Below are positions 7,157-14,832 of a stretch of 37,494 nucleotides of DNA, one piece after another. Each line of letters starts with the position of its first letter. Within the stretch, counting starts at the first letter, position 1. Where the stretch lies: NCBI GenBank assembly GCA_964511945.1, contig CAZEHO010000031.1, forward strand, positions 1 through 37,494, in the 5' to 3' direction. The DNA is from CAZEHO01 sp964511945. GTDB lineage: Bacteria; Actinomycetota; Acidimicrobiia; Spongiisociales; UBA11373. Position numbers and translations under genes: made by a program. A model generated the notes under the pieces. The model was not told the DNA's origin, searched no databases, and saw only the letters and a list, made by a program, of their open reading frames with translations.

Positions 7157-8389
7157 TCAGTTGGAGCGGTGGATCTCCGTCTGCTGATCTGAAGATGCGA
7201 CCAGCCTCCCGTGCCGATAGACCCGACGGGACATCGATGACCCGGCGATGGCCTCCCGTGTCGAGGCTGCGTCGATCACGAGCAAATCCGCCGGTGCCCC
7301 GGAGGTGATGTCGACTCTGCGCAGGCCGATGGCTTCGCGGGCATCGTTACTGACCATCTCGTACGCCCTTTCCGGCAACTGATGGCAGGCCATCACCAGC
7401 AAGGCTGCGGTCTCCAACGGGTCGCTTCGCCCGACCGGGTTATAGATGTCCTGCACGTTGTCGGCGCCGGCTGCGACGAGCACCCCGGCGTGCCGGAGGG
7501 CGGTGATGGCAGTCAATCCCCGCGGCATGGCCTCCGGACGGTCCCGCCCCTGCAGGAACAAGTTGGTCTGAGGAAGCGCGAAGACCGCGATGCCGGCGTC
7601 GGCGACTTCCTCAGCCACTTCGGCCTGAACCCTGAGAGACTGCACTCCGAGGCTCACGCAGTGGCTGGCCGCCACCGGGTGCTCGAACCCGCGGTCCCGT
7701 ACTTGGCGAGCGAGCTCGCGCAAGGTGAGCGTCGAAGGATCGAGGGTCTCATCGACGTGCAGGTCGATACCGATACCGGCCTCGGTTGCGGCGTCAATCG
7801 TGTTGCGGATGAGGCCGGCCGGGTCGGGATCGAAGTGGGGGCATCCCCCGACCGCGTCCACACCGGCCTCGATGGCCTTCACCAGCGCAGCCCGGTTCCC
7901 CGCTCCTTCTGCGCCGGTCATCGGAGAGTAGGTGAGTGCGACGAACTGAATGTCGATGAGGTCCTCGAAGTGTGACTTGGCTTCCTGCATGGCCACCAAC
8001 CGCTGGATACCGATATCGCCACCCACGACCACGTGACTGCGGATGGCGGTAGTGCCGTGTGCCAGTGCCAACTCGATCGCCTCGATCGCCCTCGCAACCA
8101 TGCCACTGTGAGTGATCTTCCCAGCCTGCGTGGCTGCGGCCCACGCCTCCTGCCCGCCCTCAAGATCGCCCGCCAGATTGGGCACCAGCTCGGCGGTCAG
8201 AGCCTGGTCGAGGTGGGCATGGGGCTCGGCCGCTGCAGGCAGAACGAGCCAGCCGGCCAAGTCGTGCACCTCTACGTCATCGTGGAGCGACCCGCTCGAA
8301 TCGACCACACCGGCAACGAGGCCATCGGTGATCTCGATATCGACCCGCCGACCGTCGCGCAGCCGGCCGTTGTGCAGCAGGAGATCCAT
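7157..8389 (-). CDS. CodA-type amidohydrolase/deaminase, paralogue 1 (substrate unlikely to be cytosine)
   Basis: 410 residues from ATG 8389; this third of three consecutive ATGs is best spaced from GAGGA and aligns with paralogue 2. Metal and catalytic residues occur in CodA order and spacing: His57-x-His59 (EPHAHLD), His211 and Glu214 (HVDE), His243 (SHCVS), Asp310. The region that carries CodA's pyrimidine-binding Gln ('FPQ') instead reads 'ALTYSPMTGAEG', and the second Asp after the catalytic one is Asn311, so the ring bound is probably different. The family deaminates or hydrolyses cyclic amidines and amides (cytosine, isocytosine, creatinine, triazines). The gene is divergent from the ABC fusion across 362 bases. 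Confidence 0.85.
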   Translation of the reverse strand: MDLLLHNGRLRDGRRVDIEITDGLVAGVVDSSGSLHDDVEVHDLAGWLVLPAAAEPHAHLDQALTAELVPNLAGDLEGGQEAWAAATQAGKITHSGMVARAIEAIELALAHGTTAIRSHVVVGGDIGIQRLVAMQEAKSHFEDLIDIQFVALTYSPMTGAEGAGNRAALVKAIEAGVDAVGGCPHFDPDPAGLIRNTIDAATEAGIGIDLHVDETLDPSTLTLRELARQVRDRGFEHPVAASHCVSLGVQSLRVQAEVAEEVADAGIAVFALPQTNLFLQGRDRPEAMPRGLTAITALRHAGVLVAAGADNVQDIYNPVGRSDPLETAALLVMACHQLPERAYEMVSNDAREAIGLRRVDITSGAPADLLVIDAASTREAIAGSSMSRRVYRHGRLVASSDQQTEIHRSN

Positions 8390-8408
8390 CATCATTCCTC
8401 GCATCGAG

Positions 8409-8430
8409 CGGGTTGACGCTCATCAACCCG
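8409..8430. promoter_or_regulatory. Inverted repeat just upstream of CodA-type paralogue 1
   Basis: CGGGTTGA and TCAACCCG form perfect 8-bp arms six bases apart, 20 bases before the deaminase start. It may be an operator or a 5'-leader hairpin. The remainder of the 8390-8718 gap shows no recognisable gene; short frames there have no family resemblance. Confidence 0.45.
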
Positions 8431-8718
8431 AATCCGACCACTGGTCGAGATGTCCCAGGGTGCCTTGCCGGGTCATTCTTGCTCGATCTGCCACCCCGGA
8501 GGCTGATCATCGGGAAGACCGCCCGCCCACCACGCCGGTGCCGACCCGGCCACCTCAACCAGTGTGTGAACCTGGACCACCCAGATCCTCCTCGAGTTGG
8601 CGTCCTCTTGAGTGGTCTAGCCGCGTGCGTGCATCAGGAGCGATGCCGCCCGTGCTCACCGTATGGCCAATACCGAAGGCACGGGACCGGCCCATCGAGC
8701 GAGCAGTTCCTTCCATGC

Positions 8719-8743
8719 AAACCCTGATTGGTAACGTTATAGT
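8719..8743 (+). promoter_or_regulatory. Recurrent promoter motif, box E, and -10 TATAGT
   Basis: AAACCCTGATTGGTAACGTT at 8719-8738 overlaps a clear -10 (TATAGT, 8738-8743). The ATG of the ABC fusion is at 8752, so transcription would begin at or within a few bases of the start codon, indicating a leaderless mRNA. Confidence 0.6.
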
Positions 8744-8751
8744 GTGCAGCC

Positions 8752-10650
8752 ATGATTAACACACTGAGGGGGAGCAGTGTGTCAAGGGGTGCGTCGGCGC
8801 TGGACCTCGACCGTGTGTCGAAGGTGTTTCCCGACGGTACCCACGCTCTCGACAACGTGTCCTTTGCGTTGGACCGGGGCGAGTTTGTAGCGGTGGTTGG
8901 GCCGAGTGGTTGCGGCAAATCGACCATTCTGCGGATCGCGTCGGGTTTGCTGCCACTGTCCGGCGGGTCGTATTCGCTCGCCGATGAGAACCTCGGCTAC
9001 GTATTCCAGGATCCGACCCTGTTGCCGTGGCGCACGGTGCAGAAGAACGTCGAGTTGTTCACCGAGCTTCGCGACATCCCGAAACCAGAGCGTGAAGCGC
9101 TGGCCCGCGATGCAATTGAACTCGTCGGCCTCGAGGGCTTCGAGGGGCACCACCCGCGGCGCCTGTCGGGCGGGATGAAGATGCGGGTATCACTGGCTCG
9201 TTCGTTGACGCTGAGTCCCGGGCTGTTCCTGTTCGATGAGCCGTTCGCAGCCCTTGACGAAATCACGCGGGCGACGATGGCCGACGAGGTCTTGCGACTC
9301 TTCGTCAGCGTGGGTTTCGGGAGTCTGTTCATAACCCACAACCTGTACGAGGCCGTGTATCTGGCAACACGGGTGTTGGTGATGTCGGAGAGGCCCGGGC
9401 GGATCGTCGCCGAGTTCGAGGTGCCGTTCGATTACCCGCGCACTCAGGACCTGCGGTTCGATCCCGCATTCGTGAGGTTGCTCCGTGACGTATCGATGGC
9501 GATACGTGGAGATGCGGCCGACCCGGGAAGTCCGGTCGTCGCCCATGTGCTCGAGGATCGGCCGAGCACGGCAGGCGGAGAAGGTGGCCGAACAGCAACA
9601 CCTTCCGGCCCCGACATGGTCGACCTTGTTGCCGGTCTGTCCGAAGCCGAACTGGATCGTCTCTACAGCCTGGTCGCCAACGACGACACCCTGGGGGCTG
9701 CGGTTGGCCTGTCGGGCGGGACCACCACACCAGAGTTCGACGTCCCCGAACCGCCTGCGGAGACGGATTCGACGGAGGCAAAGGTCGAGCCGGGTCTCGA
9801 GGCGACCGACACCGAGATCGAGGCCGTTCCGGGTCCGGCCCCGCGCCTGAAGCGCGCCCGTCGTTCCGTGGGGACGATTGTCGGGCCGCTGATTGTGTTC
9901 ATGCTGTTCCTGGGCGTCTGGTACTTCTTCACGTACGTCTTGCTGACCGAGCGGCGTCGGTTCTTGATGCCGCCACCTCACGCGGTGGTCCAGGAGGGGT
10001 TCCTGACGTGGGACAACCACAGCGAGATCCTGCGGGGTCTGTGGTCGACGACGCAGGTCACGTTGTGGGGGTTCGGCATTGCGATTGTGCTCGGGATGGG
10101 TTTGGCGACGCTGATGAGCCAGGCACGCTGGGTCGAGATTTCCCTCTATCCATATGCGGTGATCATCCAGACGGTCCCGATCATCGCACTCGTGCCGCTG
10201 ATCGGCCTGTGGTTTGACTGGAGCTTCCGGGCCCGGGTCATCAACTGCGTCATCATTGCGATCTTCCCGCTCATCACGAACACCTTATTCGGCCTGAAGT
10301 CGGCCGACGCGGCCCATCACGACCTGTTCACCCTGCACGGCGCCGGCCGCGGAAGGCGGCTGCGGAAGTTGCAGTACCCCACGGCTCAACCGGCCATCTA
10401 TACCGGCCTCCGTATCTCGGCCGGCCTAGCCGTGATCGGGGGAATCGTCGGAGACTTCTTCTTCCGCAAGGGCGAACCCGGTATCGGCCGACTGCTGGAT
10501 GTCTACCGCCAAACCGTCCAGACCGAGATGCTCTACGCAGCGGTGGTTTGGTCGTGCTTGCTGGGCATCGTGATGTTCTGGAGCGTCGGTTTTCTCGGAG
10601 ACCTGGCAATCCGCAATTGGCACGACTCGGCAATCACCAAGGAACAGTGA
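8752..10650 (+). CDS. Single-chain NitT/TauT-type ABC importer: ATPase fused to permease
   Basis: 632 residues. Residues 15-250 are an SsuB/TauB-like ATPase: Walker A GPSGCGKST (50-58), Q-loop VFQDP (86), signature LSGGM (138-142), Walker B LFLFDEP (158-164), His196. An acidic, Pro/Ala-rich linker of about 115 residues follows. Residues 370-632 are an SsuC-like permease with about six helices and a degenerate EAA loop (SADAAHHDLFTLHGAG...). These two parts are normally separate subunits; the fusion implies a homodimeric transporter core. The frame is uninterrupted. ATG 8752 fits a leaderless transcript; GTG 8779 after GAGGGGGAG is an alternative. A binding protein gene follows 54 bases downstream. 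Confidence 0.9.
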   Translation: MINTLRGSSVSRGASALDLDRVSKVFPDGTHALDNVSFALDRGEFVAVVGPSGCGKSTILRIASGLLPLSGGSYSLADENLGYVFQDPTLLPWRTVQKNVELFTELRDIPKPEREALARDAIELVGLEGFEGHHPRRLSGGMKMRVSLARSLTLSPGLFLFDEPFAALDEITRATMADEVLRLFVSVGFGSLFITHNLYEAVYLATRVLVMSERPGRIVAEFEVPFDYPRTQDLRFDPAFVRLLRDVSMAIRGDAADPGSPVVAHVLEDRPSTAGGEGGRTATPSGPDMVDLVAGLSEAELDRLYSLVANDDTLGAAVGLSGGTTTPEFDVPEPPAETDSTEAKVEPGLEATDTEIEAVPGPAPRLKRARRSVGTIVGPLIVFMLFLGVWYFFTYVLLTERRRFLMPPPHAVVQEGFLTWDNHSEILRGLWSTTQVTLWGFGIAIVLGMGLATLMSQARWVEISLYPYAVIIQTVPIIALVPLIGLWFDWSFRARVINCVIIAIFPLITNTLFGLKSADAAHHDLFTLHGAGRGRRLRKLQYPTAQPAIYTGLRISAGLAVIGGIVGDFFFRKGEPGIGRLLDVYRQTVQTEMLYAAVVWSCLLGIVMFWSVGFLGDLAIRNWHDSAITKEQ

Positions 10651-10704
10651 ACGTACGCGACCGACACGAATACACACAGGCGAGCTACCGGGAGGTGCTT
10701 CCTC

Positions 10705-11868
10705 ATGGACCGACCAAGCCGACGAATCACTCATCTGTCCGTATTGGTGGCTTTACTGCTTGTCGCAGCTGCATGCGGCGATGATGACGCCTCAGAGACG
10801 GCGGCCACATCGGCGCACAACTGCCCGGAGAAGATCGTCATCCTGATCGACTGGTTCCCGCAGCCGGATCCGGGTGGCATCTATAACCTGATCGGTCCGG
10901 ATGGCGAGCAGGATGCACTGAACGGCATCTACCGGGGACCGATCCAGGCGAAGTACGCAGAACCCTACGGCGACAGCGTGCCGATCATTGAGATCCGCGG
11001 CGACGGCTCGGTCTTCAACACCGCCGCCGAGCTGTACGTCGATGACAGCATCACGTTCGTCCAGCAGCAGTCGGATCTTGCCGTCCAGTTCTCCCAGGCG
11101 TTCCCCACCCTGGGCGTGGTAGCGACGCTGGACACCCATCCGGCGGTCGTCATGTGGGATCCCCTCGACTTCCCCGGGGCCACGACGATCAAGGAGATCT
11201 CGGACGGGGGTGCGACCTTCCTGATGTTCGATGCCTGGTCCGCCTGGCTCATGTACCAGATCGATGTTGGAAACATGACGATGGATCAGGTCGATGCGTC
11301 CTACTTCGGCGGGCCAGATCGGTTCATCGCCGAAGACAAGATCGCCCAGCAGGCATTCGCCACCGATGAGATCTACCGGTATCAGTTCGAGTTCGAGGAG
11401 TACGGACGCGAGATCGCCTACCAGTTCGTACACGACACGGGGTTCGAGTGGTATCCGGGGTCCGGTACCTTGCGGATCCGTCCCGAGGACAAGGACGAAC
11501 TCGACAGCTGCCTGAAGCTGTTCGTGCCGACGGTGCAGCAGTCCGCCATCGACTACATGACCGACGATTGGCCCGGCGTCAACGCGGCGCTGGTCCAGCT
11601 CGTCGACGACATGGCCAGCTTCTGGACGATGTCCGAGGCGAGCGGGGAATACTCCGTCAGGATGTATCACGAGCTGGGACTGTTCAACAACGGTTCCGAC
11701 GGCGACGACACGCTGGGGAACTGGGACCTGACCCGGATCCAGAACTTCATCGACATCCTGATCCCGATCCTCGCCGAGGCCGAACTCGACACGTTCGATC
11801 CCGACCTGAAGGCCGAGGATCTGGTGACCAATGAATACATTGATCCGAGCATCAGCCTCAGCGGCTGA
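10705..11868 (+). CDS. ABC transporter substrate-binding lipoprotein 2 (NitT/TauT/THI5 type)
   Basis: 387 residues: basic N-terminus, hydrophobic segment (residues 9-24), lipobox VAAAC and acidic GDDD after the cysteine. The mature part starts CPEKIVILIDWFPQPDPGG. It shares with the protein at 4187 the opening strand ('I.tDW'), the segment around 'VVMWDPLDFPG' (copy 1: 'MIMWNPEQFPG') and the ending 'EDLVTNEYIDPSI' (copy 1: 'EDVVTNEFLDPDI'), so the two bind related ligands. GGAGG lies eight bases before ATG. It is the only binding protein co-transcribed with the ABC fusion. The 'N/pyrimidine' flavour of the ligand is inferred from family and from the neighbouring deaminases. Confidence 0.9.
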   Translation: MDRPSRRITHLSVLVALLLVAAACGDDDASETAATSAHNCPEKIVILIDWFPQPDPGGIYNLIGPDGEQDALNGIYRGPIQAKYAEPYGDSVPIIEIRGDGSVFNTAAELYVDDSITFVQQQSDLAVQFSQAFPTLGVVATLDTHPAVVMWDPLDFPGATTIKEISDGGATFLMFDAWSAWLMYQIDVGNMTMDQVDASYFGGPDRFIAEDKIAQQAFATDEIYRYQFEFEEYGREIAYQFVHDTGFEWYPGSGTLRIRPEDKDELDSCLKLFVPTVQQSAIDYMTDDWPGVNAALVQLVDDMASFWTMSEASGEYSVRMYHELGLFNNGSDGDDTLGNWDLTRIQNFIDILIPILAEAELDTFDPDLKAEDLVTNEYIDPSISLSG

Positions 11869-11886
11869 CATCACTTGGTGATACGC

Positions 11887-11921
11887 ACTGAGGGGTCCGG
11901 CTCCTGGCCGGGCCCCTCAGT
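11887..11921 (+). terminator. Hairpin terminator after the ABC operon
   Basis: ACTGAGGGG-T-CCGG paired with CCGG-G-CCCCTCAGT: a 14-bp stem with one G-U pair and a 7-base loop, 19 bases after the stop codon. No T-run follows, so termination may need more than the hairpin. Confidence 0.65.
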
Positions 11922-12019
11922 CACATCCCGGCTTGCGACGGAATCACATGTACCACCGGATTGGAGCAGGAGCGATGGTCCGGTCGACAGCGGCTCTAGC
12001 GCTCCGGCAGGATGTTTGC

Positions 12020-12050
12020 GGTGCAACACTTGCACTCGTCTCGTGAGACG
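12020..12050 (+). promoter_or_regulatory. Two palindromes upstream of the LLM gene at 12071
   Basis: GTGCAA-CAC-TTGCAC (12021-12035) is a perfect inverted repeat, followed by CGTCTC-GT-GAGACG (12037-12050). The 9-mer GGTGCAACA also occurs at 17577-17585 just upstream of the XRE-cupin regulator gene, which makes that regulator a candidate binder. Confidence 0.45.
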
Positions 12051-12070
12051 GCAGCGGGGAGCTCACCCGA

Positions 12071-13000
12071 ATGACACCATCACCCAACACACCGGCAGAT
12101 AGCCCCGGTGCGGGATCGATCCGGACCCCTCGCAAGGGGATCTGGATGTTCCCCGGGGTAGCCGCAGGAATGCTCGCCGACGCCGTCGTCGCGGCCGAGG
12201 ACCTTGGTCTCGATGAAGTGTGGCTAGCTGATGAGGGACCTTCGCGCGACCCGTTCATGGTGCTGGCCGCAGCAGCTGAACGCACCAGCCGTATCCGGCT
12301 CGGGGTTGGAATCACCAGTCCTCTGCTTCGCCATCCCGGGGCGATCGCCGTCACGTCCGCAACGCTGGATGAGCTCAGCGGGGGACGGGCGGTATTGGGA
12401 TTGGGGATCGGCGGCCATCTTGCCCTCGAACCGTTCGGACTCGCCAACTCCGATCGGCCGATCGGAGTCATGAAGAGGGCGATTCTCACTGCGCGCTCCG
12501 TGTTAGAGGTCGAGCCATCCGAGTACTACACCCCCCCGGCCCATGCCTTCGGACCGCGATCGGTTCCAATCTGGGTGGGAACCCAGGGGCCACAGATGTC
12601 TCGGCTCGCGGCGCGCCTTGCCGACGGGATCATGTTGTCGGGCTGTACTGCCCGGCAGCATGTCGAAATCGTGGAGCGGGTTCGTGCGATCCGCCCCATC
12701 GAGATCGCCATTCTTCAGTCGGTCAGTGCTCGCGGCCCCGCACGGAATGCGATTCCGGCGAGTTCGAGTTCGGTACCGCTTGGTTCAGCGATCGCCGAAA
12801 GCACCCGGGCTCCCGACGAGGAGGACACGGTACTGCCATGGGACACCGTGGGTGTGCGTCTGGCCCGCGAGGCAGCTCTTCACGAACCGGACGCACTGGG
12901 TATCAGCCTCGTCGACATGAACCACGATCGAGAGGCGGACGCTATCTCCCTGGTCGAACAGGCAGCCCGAGTGCTGGCTGCGATCCCGCCATTGAACTGA
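12071..13000 (+). CDS. LLM-class (F420-type) flavin-dependent oxidoreductase
   Basis: 309 residues with luciferase-like TIM-barrel landmarks: 'AAEDLGLDEVWLADEGPSRD', 'RTSRIRLGVGITSPLLRHPG', 'TLDELSGGRAVLGLGIGGH', 'RSVPIWVGTQGPQMSRLAAR'. The GxG and 'HP' segments are those that hold the cofactor phosphate in F420-dependent members. The family reduces or oxidises C-N/C-C bonds or cleaves rings. GGGGAG precedes ATG by nine bases. The long N-terminal Ser/Pro/Ala tail (residues 1-20) is not part of the fold. Substrate is unknown. Confidence 0.85.
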   Translation: MTPSPNTPADSPGAGSIRTPRKGIWMFPGVAAGMLADAVVAAEDLGLDEVWLADEGPSRDPFMVLAAAAERTSRIRLGVGITSPLLRHPGAIAVTSATLDELSGGRAVLGLGIGGHLALEPFGLANSDRPIGVMKRAILTARSVLEVEPSEYYTPPAHAFGPRSVPIWVGTQGPQMSRLAARLADGIMLSGCTARQHVEIVERVRAIRPIEIAILQSVSARGPARNAIPASSSSVPLGSAIAESTRAPDEEDTVLPWDTVGVRLAREAALHEPDALGISLVDMNHDREADAISLVEQAARVLAAIPPLN

Positions 13001-13224
13001 GCCTCCGCCGGGGTGTTCACGGTCTCCCCCCGAGAGGACAGGGGCATCTCAGCGCGCGCGACCGCCTTGGAGTTGGAGAACTGGGGAGGACGCCGGGCGA
13101 CCAAGGAACCGCAATGACTGGACGGCTGCCCTGAGACGCGCGGGCGCGGTGCCACTCGATCCGGGAGGTCACTTCACCGAGGGCACCGCCGCCACACGAC
13201 CCGCAAGCTGTGACTCGACTTCTC
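13001..13224. other. Non-coding gap between convergent genes
   Basis: I see no gene, convincing hairpin or repeat in these 224 bases; the convergent genes on either side end here. Confidence 0.6.
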
Positions 13225-13782
13225 CTAGGTTTCGGAGATTTCTTCGGTGAAGAGGCAGTAGGGGTCTCCGGCCGGAAGGAGCTTCTCCAGTTTGAATTCG
13301 ATGTTCGGGTTGAAGCCCTTGCGCAAACCGAGCTCATAGGACCGGCAGTACAAGTCGCCCAGCATCTCGACCTGCTCCGCATCCAGACCCATATCCGACC
13401 AGGCGGCAGGGATGTCCACCTCGCATCCACCAGTGAGACGGTTGGTGAAACTGCACTTGCCGGCTGTCTGGACCTTCCACTCCCGATTTGGATCGTCGTA
13501 GTTCGGGGTGAACTGGTAGTCCTTGTTGTAGTGCTCGATACGCAATTGCTCGAACTCACGAAGATCGTTGCGGTCCTTGGCCTTGGCCGCCAGTTCCTCA
13601 CCTAGCTTGAAACCCTCCTGATACCGGGTATCGGAGATCAGAGCCTTCCCGTCTTCTCCGAACCTCTCCACCAGGGGCACGGCGAGCACCGCGAACATCC
13701 AGGGTGCCTCTCTGGCAGCCGAAGCGGCTGCGTACAGCGGCTCGTCCCTGTCGTTGCCGTCCACGAAATCTGCATCCGTCAC
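13225..13782 (-). CDS. ATC-hydrolase-family protein 2 (L-2-amino-thiazoline-4-carboxylate hydrolase superfamily)
   Basis: 185 residues. Start is GTG 13782, coupled to the previous gene (two bases between stop and start, with GAGAGAGG inside the upstream coding end). The pattern is that of the ATC hydrolase family: 'FAVLAVPLVERFGEDGKALI', a central Cys in 'LTGGCEVDIPAAWSDMGL', then 'MLGDLYCRSYELGLRKGFNP' and the C-terminal 'PAGDPYC'. The paralogue directly upstream has the same Cys/Gly-Cys positions, so they may form a heteromer. The founding enzyme opens a thiazoline ring; most relatives are uncharacterised, so ring substrate here is open. Confidence 0.75.
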   Translation of the reverse strand: MTDADFVDGNDRDEPLYAAASAAREAPWMFAVLAVPLVERFGEDGKALISDTRYQEGFKLGEELAAKAKDRNDLREFEQLRIEHYNKDYQFTPNYDDPNREWKVQTAGKCSFTNRLTGGCEVDIPAAWSDMGLDAEQVEMLGDLYCRSYELGLRKGFNPNIEFKLEKLLPAGDPYCLFTEEISET

Positions 13783-13784
13783 GG

Positions 13785-14366
13785 TTAGTTGCCTCTCTCG
13801 TAGTAGGTGCTCTCGTAACTGGCTTCGTCTGTGAGTTCCGTCACGAACTCGCAGTATCCGTCACCTGCTGGTTCCAGCTTGCTGAACGAGAACTTGATTC
13901 TCGGGTTGAATCCCTTCCGGGCACCTTCGTCCCAGGGCCAGCAGTAGATCTGCGAGAGAGTGCTAATCGTTTCGGCATCGAGTCCCAGCTGGTCGCGCCA
14001 GGCCCCCATGACGTTGGTCTCACAACCGCCACACTTTCTGAGGTTGTTGACGGTCTTGCCCGTGGTCCTGACGATCCACTCCCGAGCCGGATCGTCCATG
14101 GCAGGACTGTTCAGCCCTTCCATGGCGAAGTCCTCAACACCACGGCGCTCGTACTCGACCATGTCATCGACACTGCCGCCGAGTTCGATCGTCCTCTGGG
14201 CCCGGGCCTTTCCCTGGCCAACGGCCATGTCGTAGAGGGTGTCGTGAATGAGCTTCTTCGCCTCCTCGCCGTACTTCTCGAGGAACGGGACGGCGATCAA
14301 GCCGAAGGTGTACGGCCCCTTGGTCAGAGCCGCTTTCAGCGGGGGATTCGGCTTCCAACTCTCCAT
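13785..14366 (-). CDS. ATC-hydrolase-family protein 1
   Basis: 193 residues from ATG 14366, preceded by GGAGG. Landmarks parallel its downstream partner: 'TFGLIAVPFLEKYGEEAKKL', 'LRKCGGCETNVMGAWRDQLG', 'LSQIYCWPWDEGARKGFNPR', 'LEPAGDGYCEFVTEL'. The tandem pair begins an operon divergent from the LLM/deaminase operon at 14833. Function beyond superfamily membership is not visible. Confidence 0.75.
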   Translation of the reverse strand: MESWKPNPPLKAALTKGPYTFGLIAVPFLEKYGEEAKKLIHDTLYDMAVGQGKARAQRTIELGGSVDDMVEYERRGVEDFAMEGLNSPAMDDPAREWIVRTTGKTVNNLRKCGGCETNVMGAWRDQLGLDAETISTLSQIYCWPWDEGARKGFNPRIKFSFSKLEPAGDGYCEFVTELTDEASYESTYYERGN

Positions 14367-14416
14367 GAATGACCTCCTCGAAGACCATGTCCGGTGCCCT
14401 CAGGATCCTCAAGCAT

Positions 14417-14449
14417 ATCATAATCCTGTGAAGTAGAGCTTGACAAGCT
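14417..14449 (-). promoter_or_regulatory. Promoter and palindromic operator of the ATC-hydrolase pair
   Basis: On the minus strand TTGTCA (14446-14441), an 18-base spacer and TATGAT (14422-14417) form a good sigma-70-type promoter. The palindrome AGCTTG-A-CAAGCT (14437-14449) covers the -35. On the plus strand TTGACA (14440-14445) with TAGCGT 18 bases on could serve the divergent LLM gene, so one site could control both. Confidence 0.55.
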
Positions 14450-14832
14450 AGTCCCCAATGGCGTAGCGTTGCCCCGCAATTGATCCGGTGCGATGCCACC
14501 GACAATCAGCGGTCATGAGCTACAACTGCCCAACGGAACACACCTACACCGAACCTGATCATCCAGGCAGAACGTGTAGTGCGTCTTGACACTCACTGTT
14601 TCAGCGAGACCGTCCGGATACCGGTCAGTAACGAGAACAGGTGCGTGTGATGATCGATCAGATGTCAAGAACCCCCGCCGACGTCAACGGCATTGCTCCC
14701 ATGCCGGAACGCGATTCACCGTGCCGCTGCCCGGTCTGTGGAATCGTTGCTCGCTCGTCGGCGTCCCTTCGCCGGCATGAACACACGGGTATCGTTCGGC
14801 CGCTGGTCGACATCGAGCCCGGAGCCGTGGGA

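Noticed and set aside
14586..14780. Short plus-strand frame before the LLM gene as a separate small gene
   Set aside because: No ribosome-binding site or family match; it overlaps the possible extension of the LLM frame.
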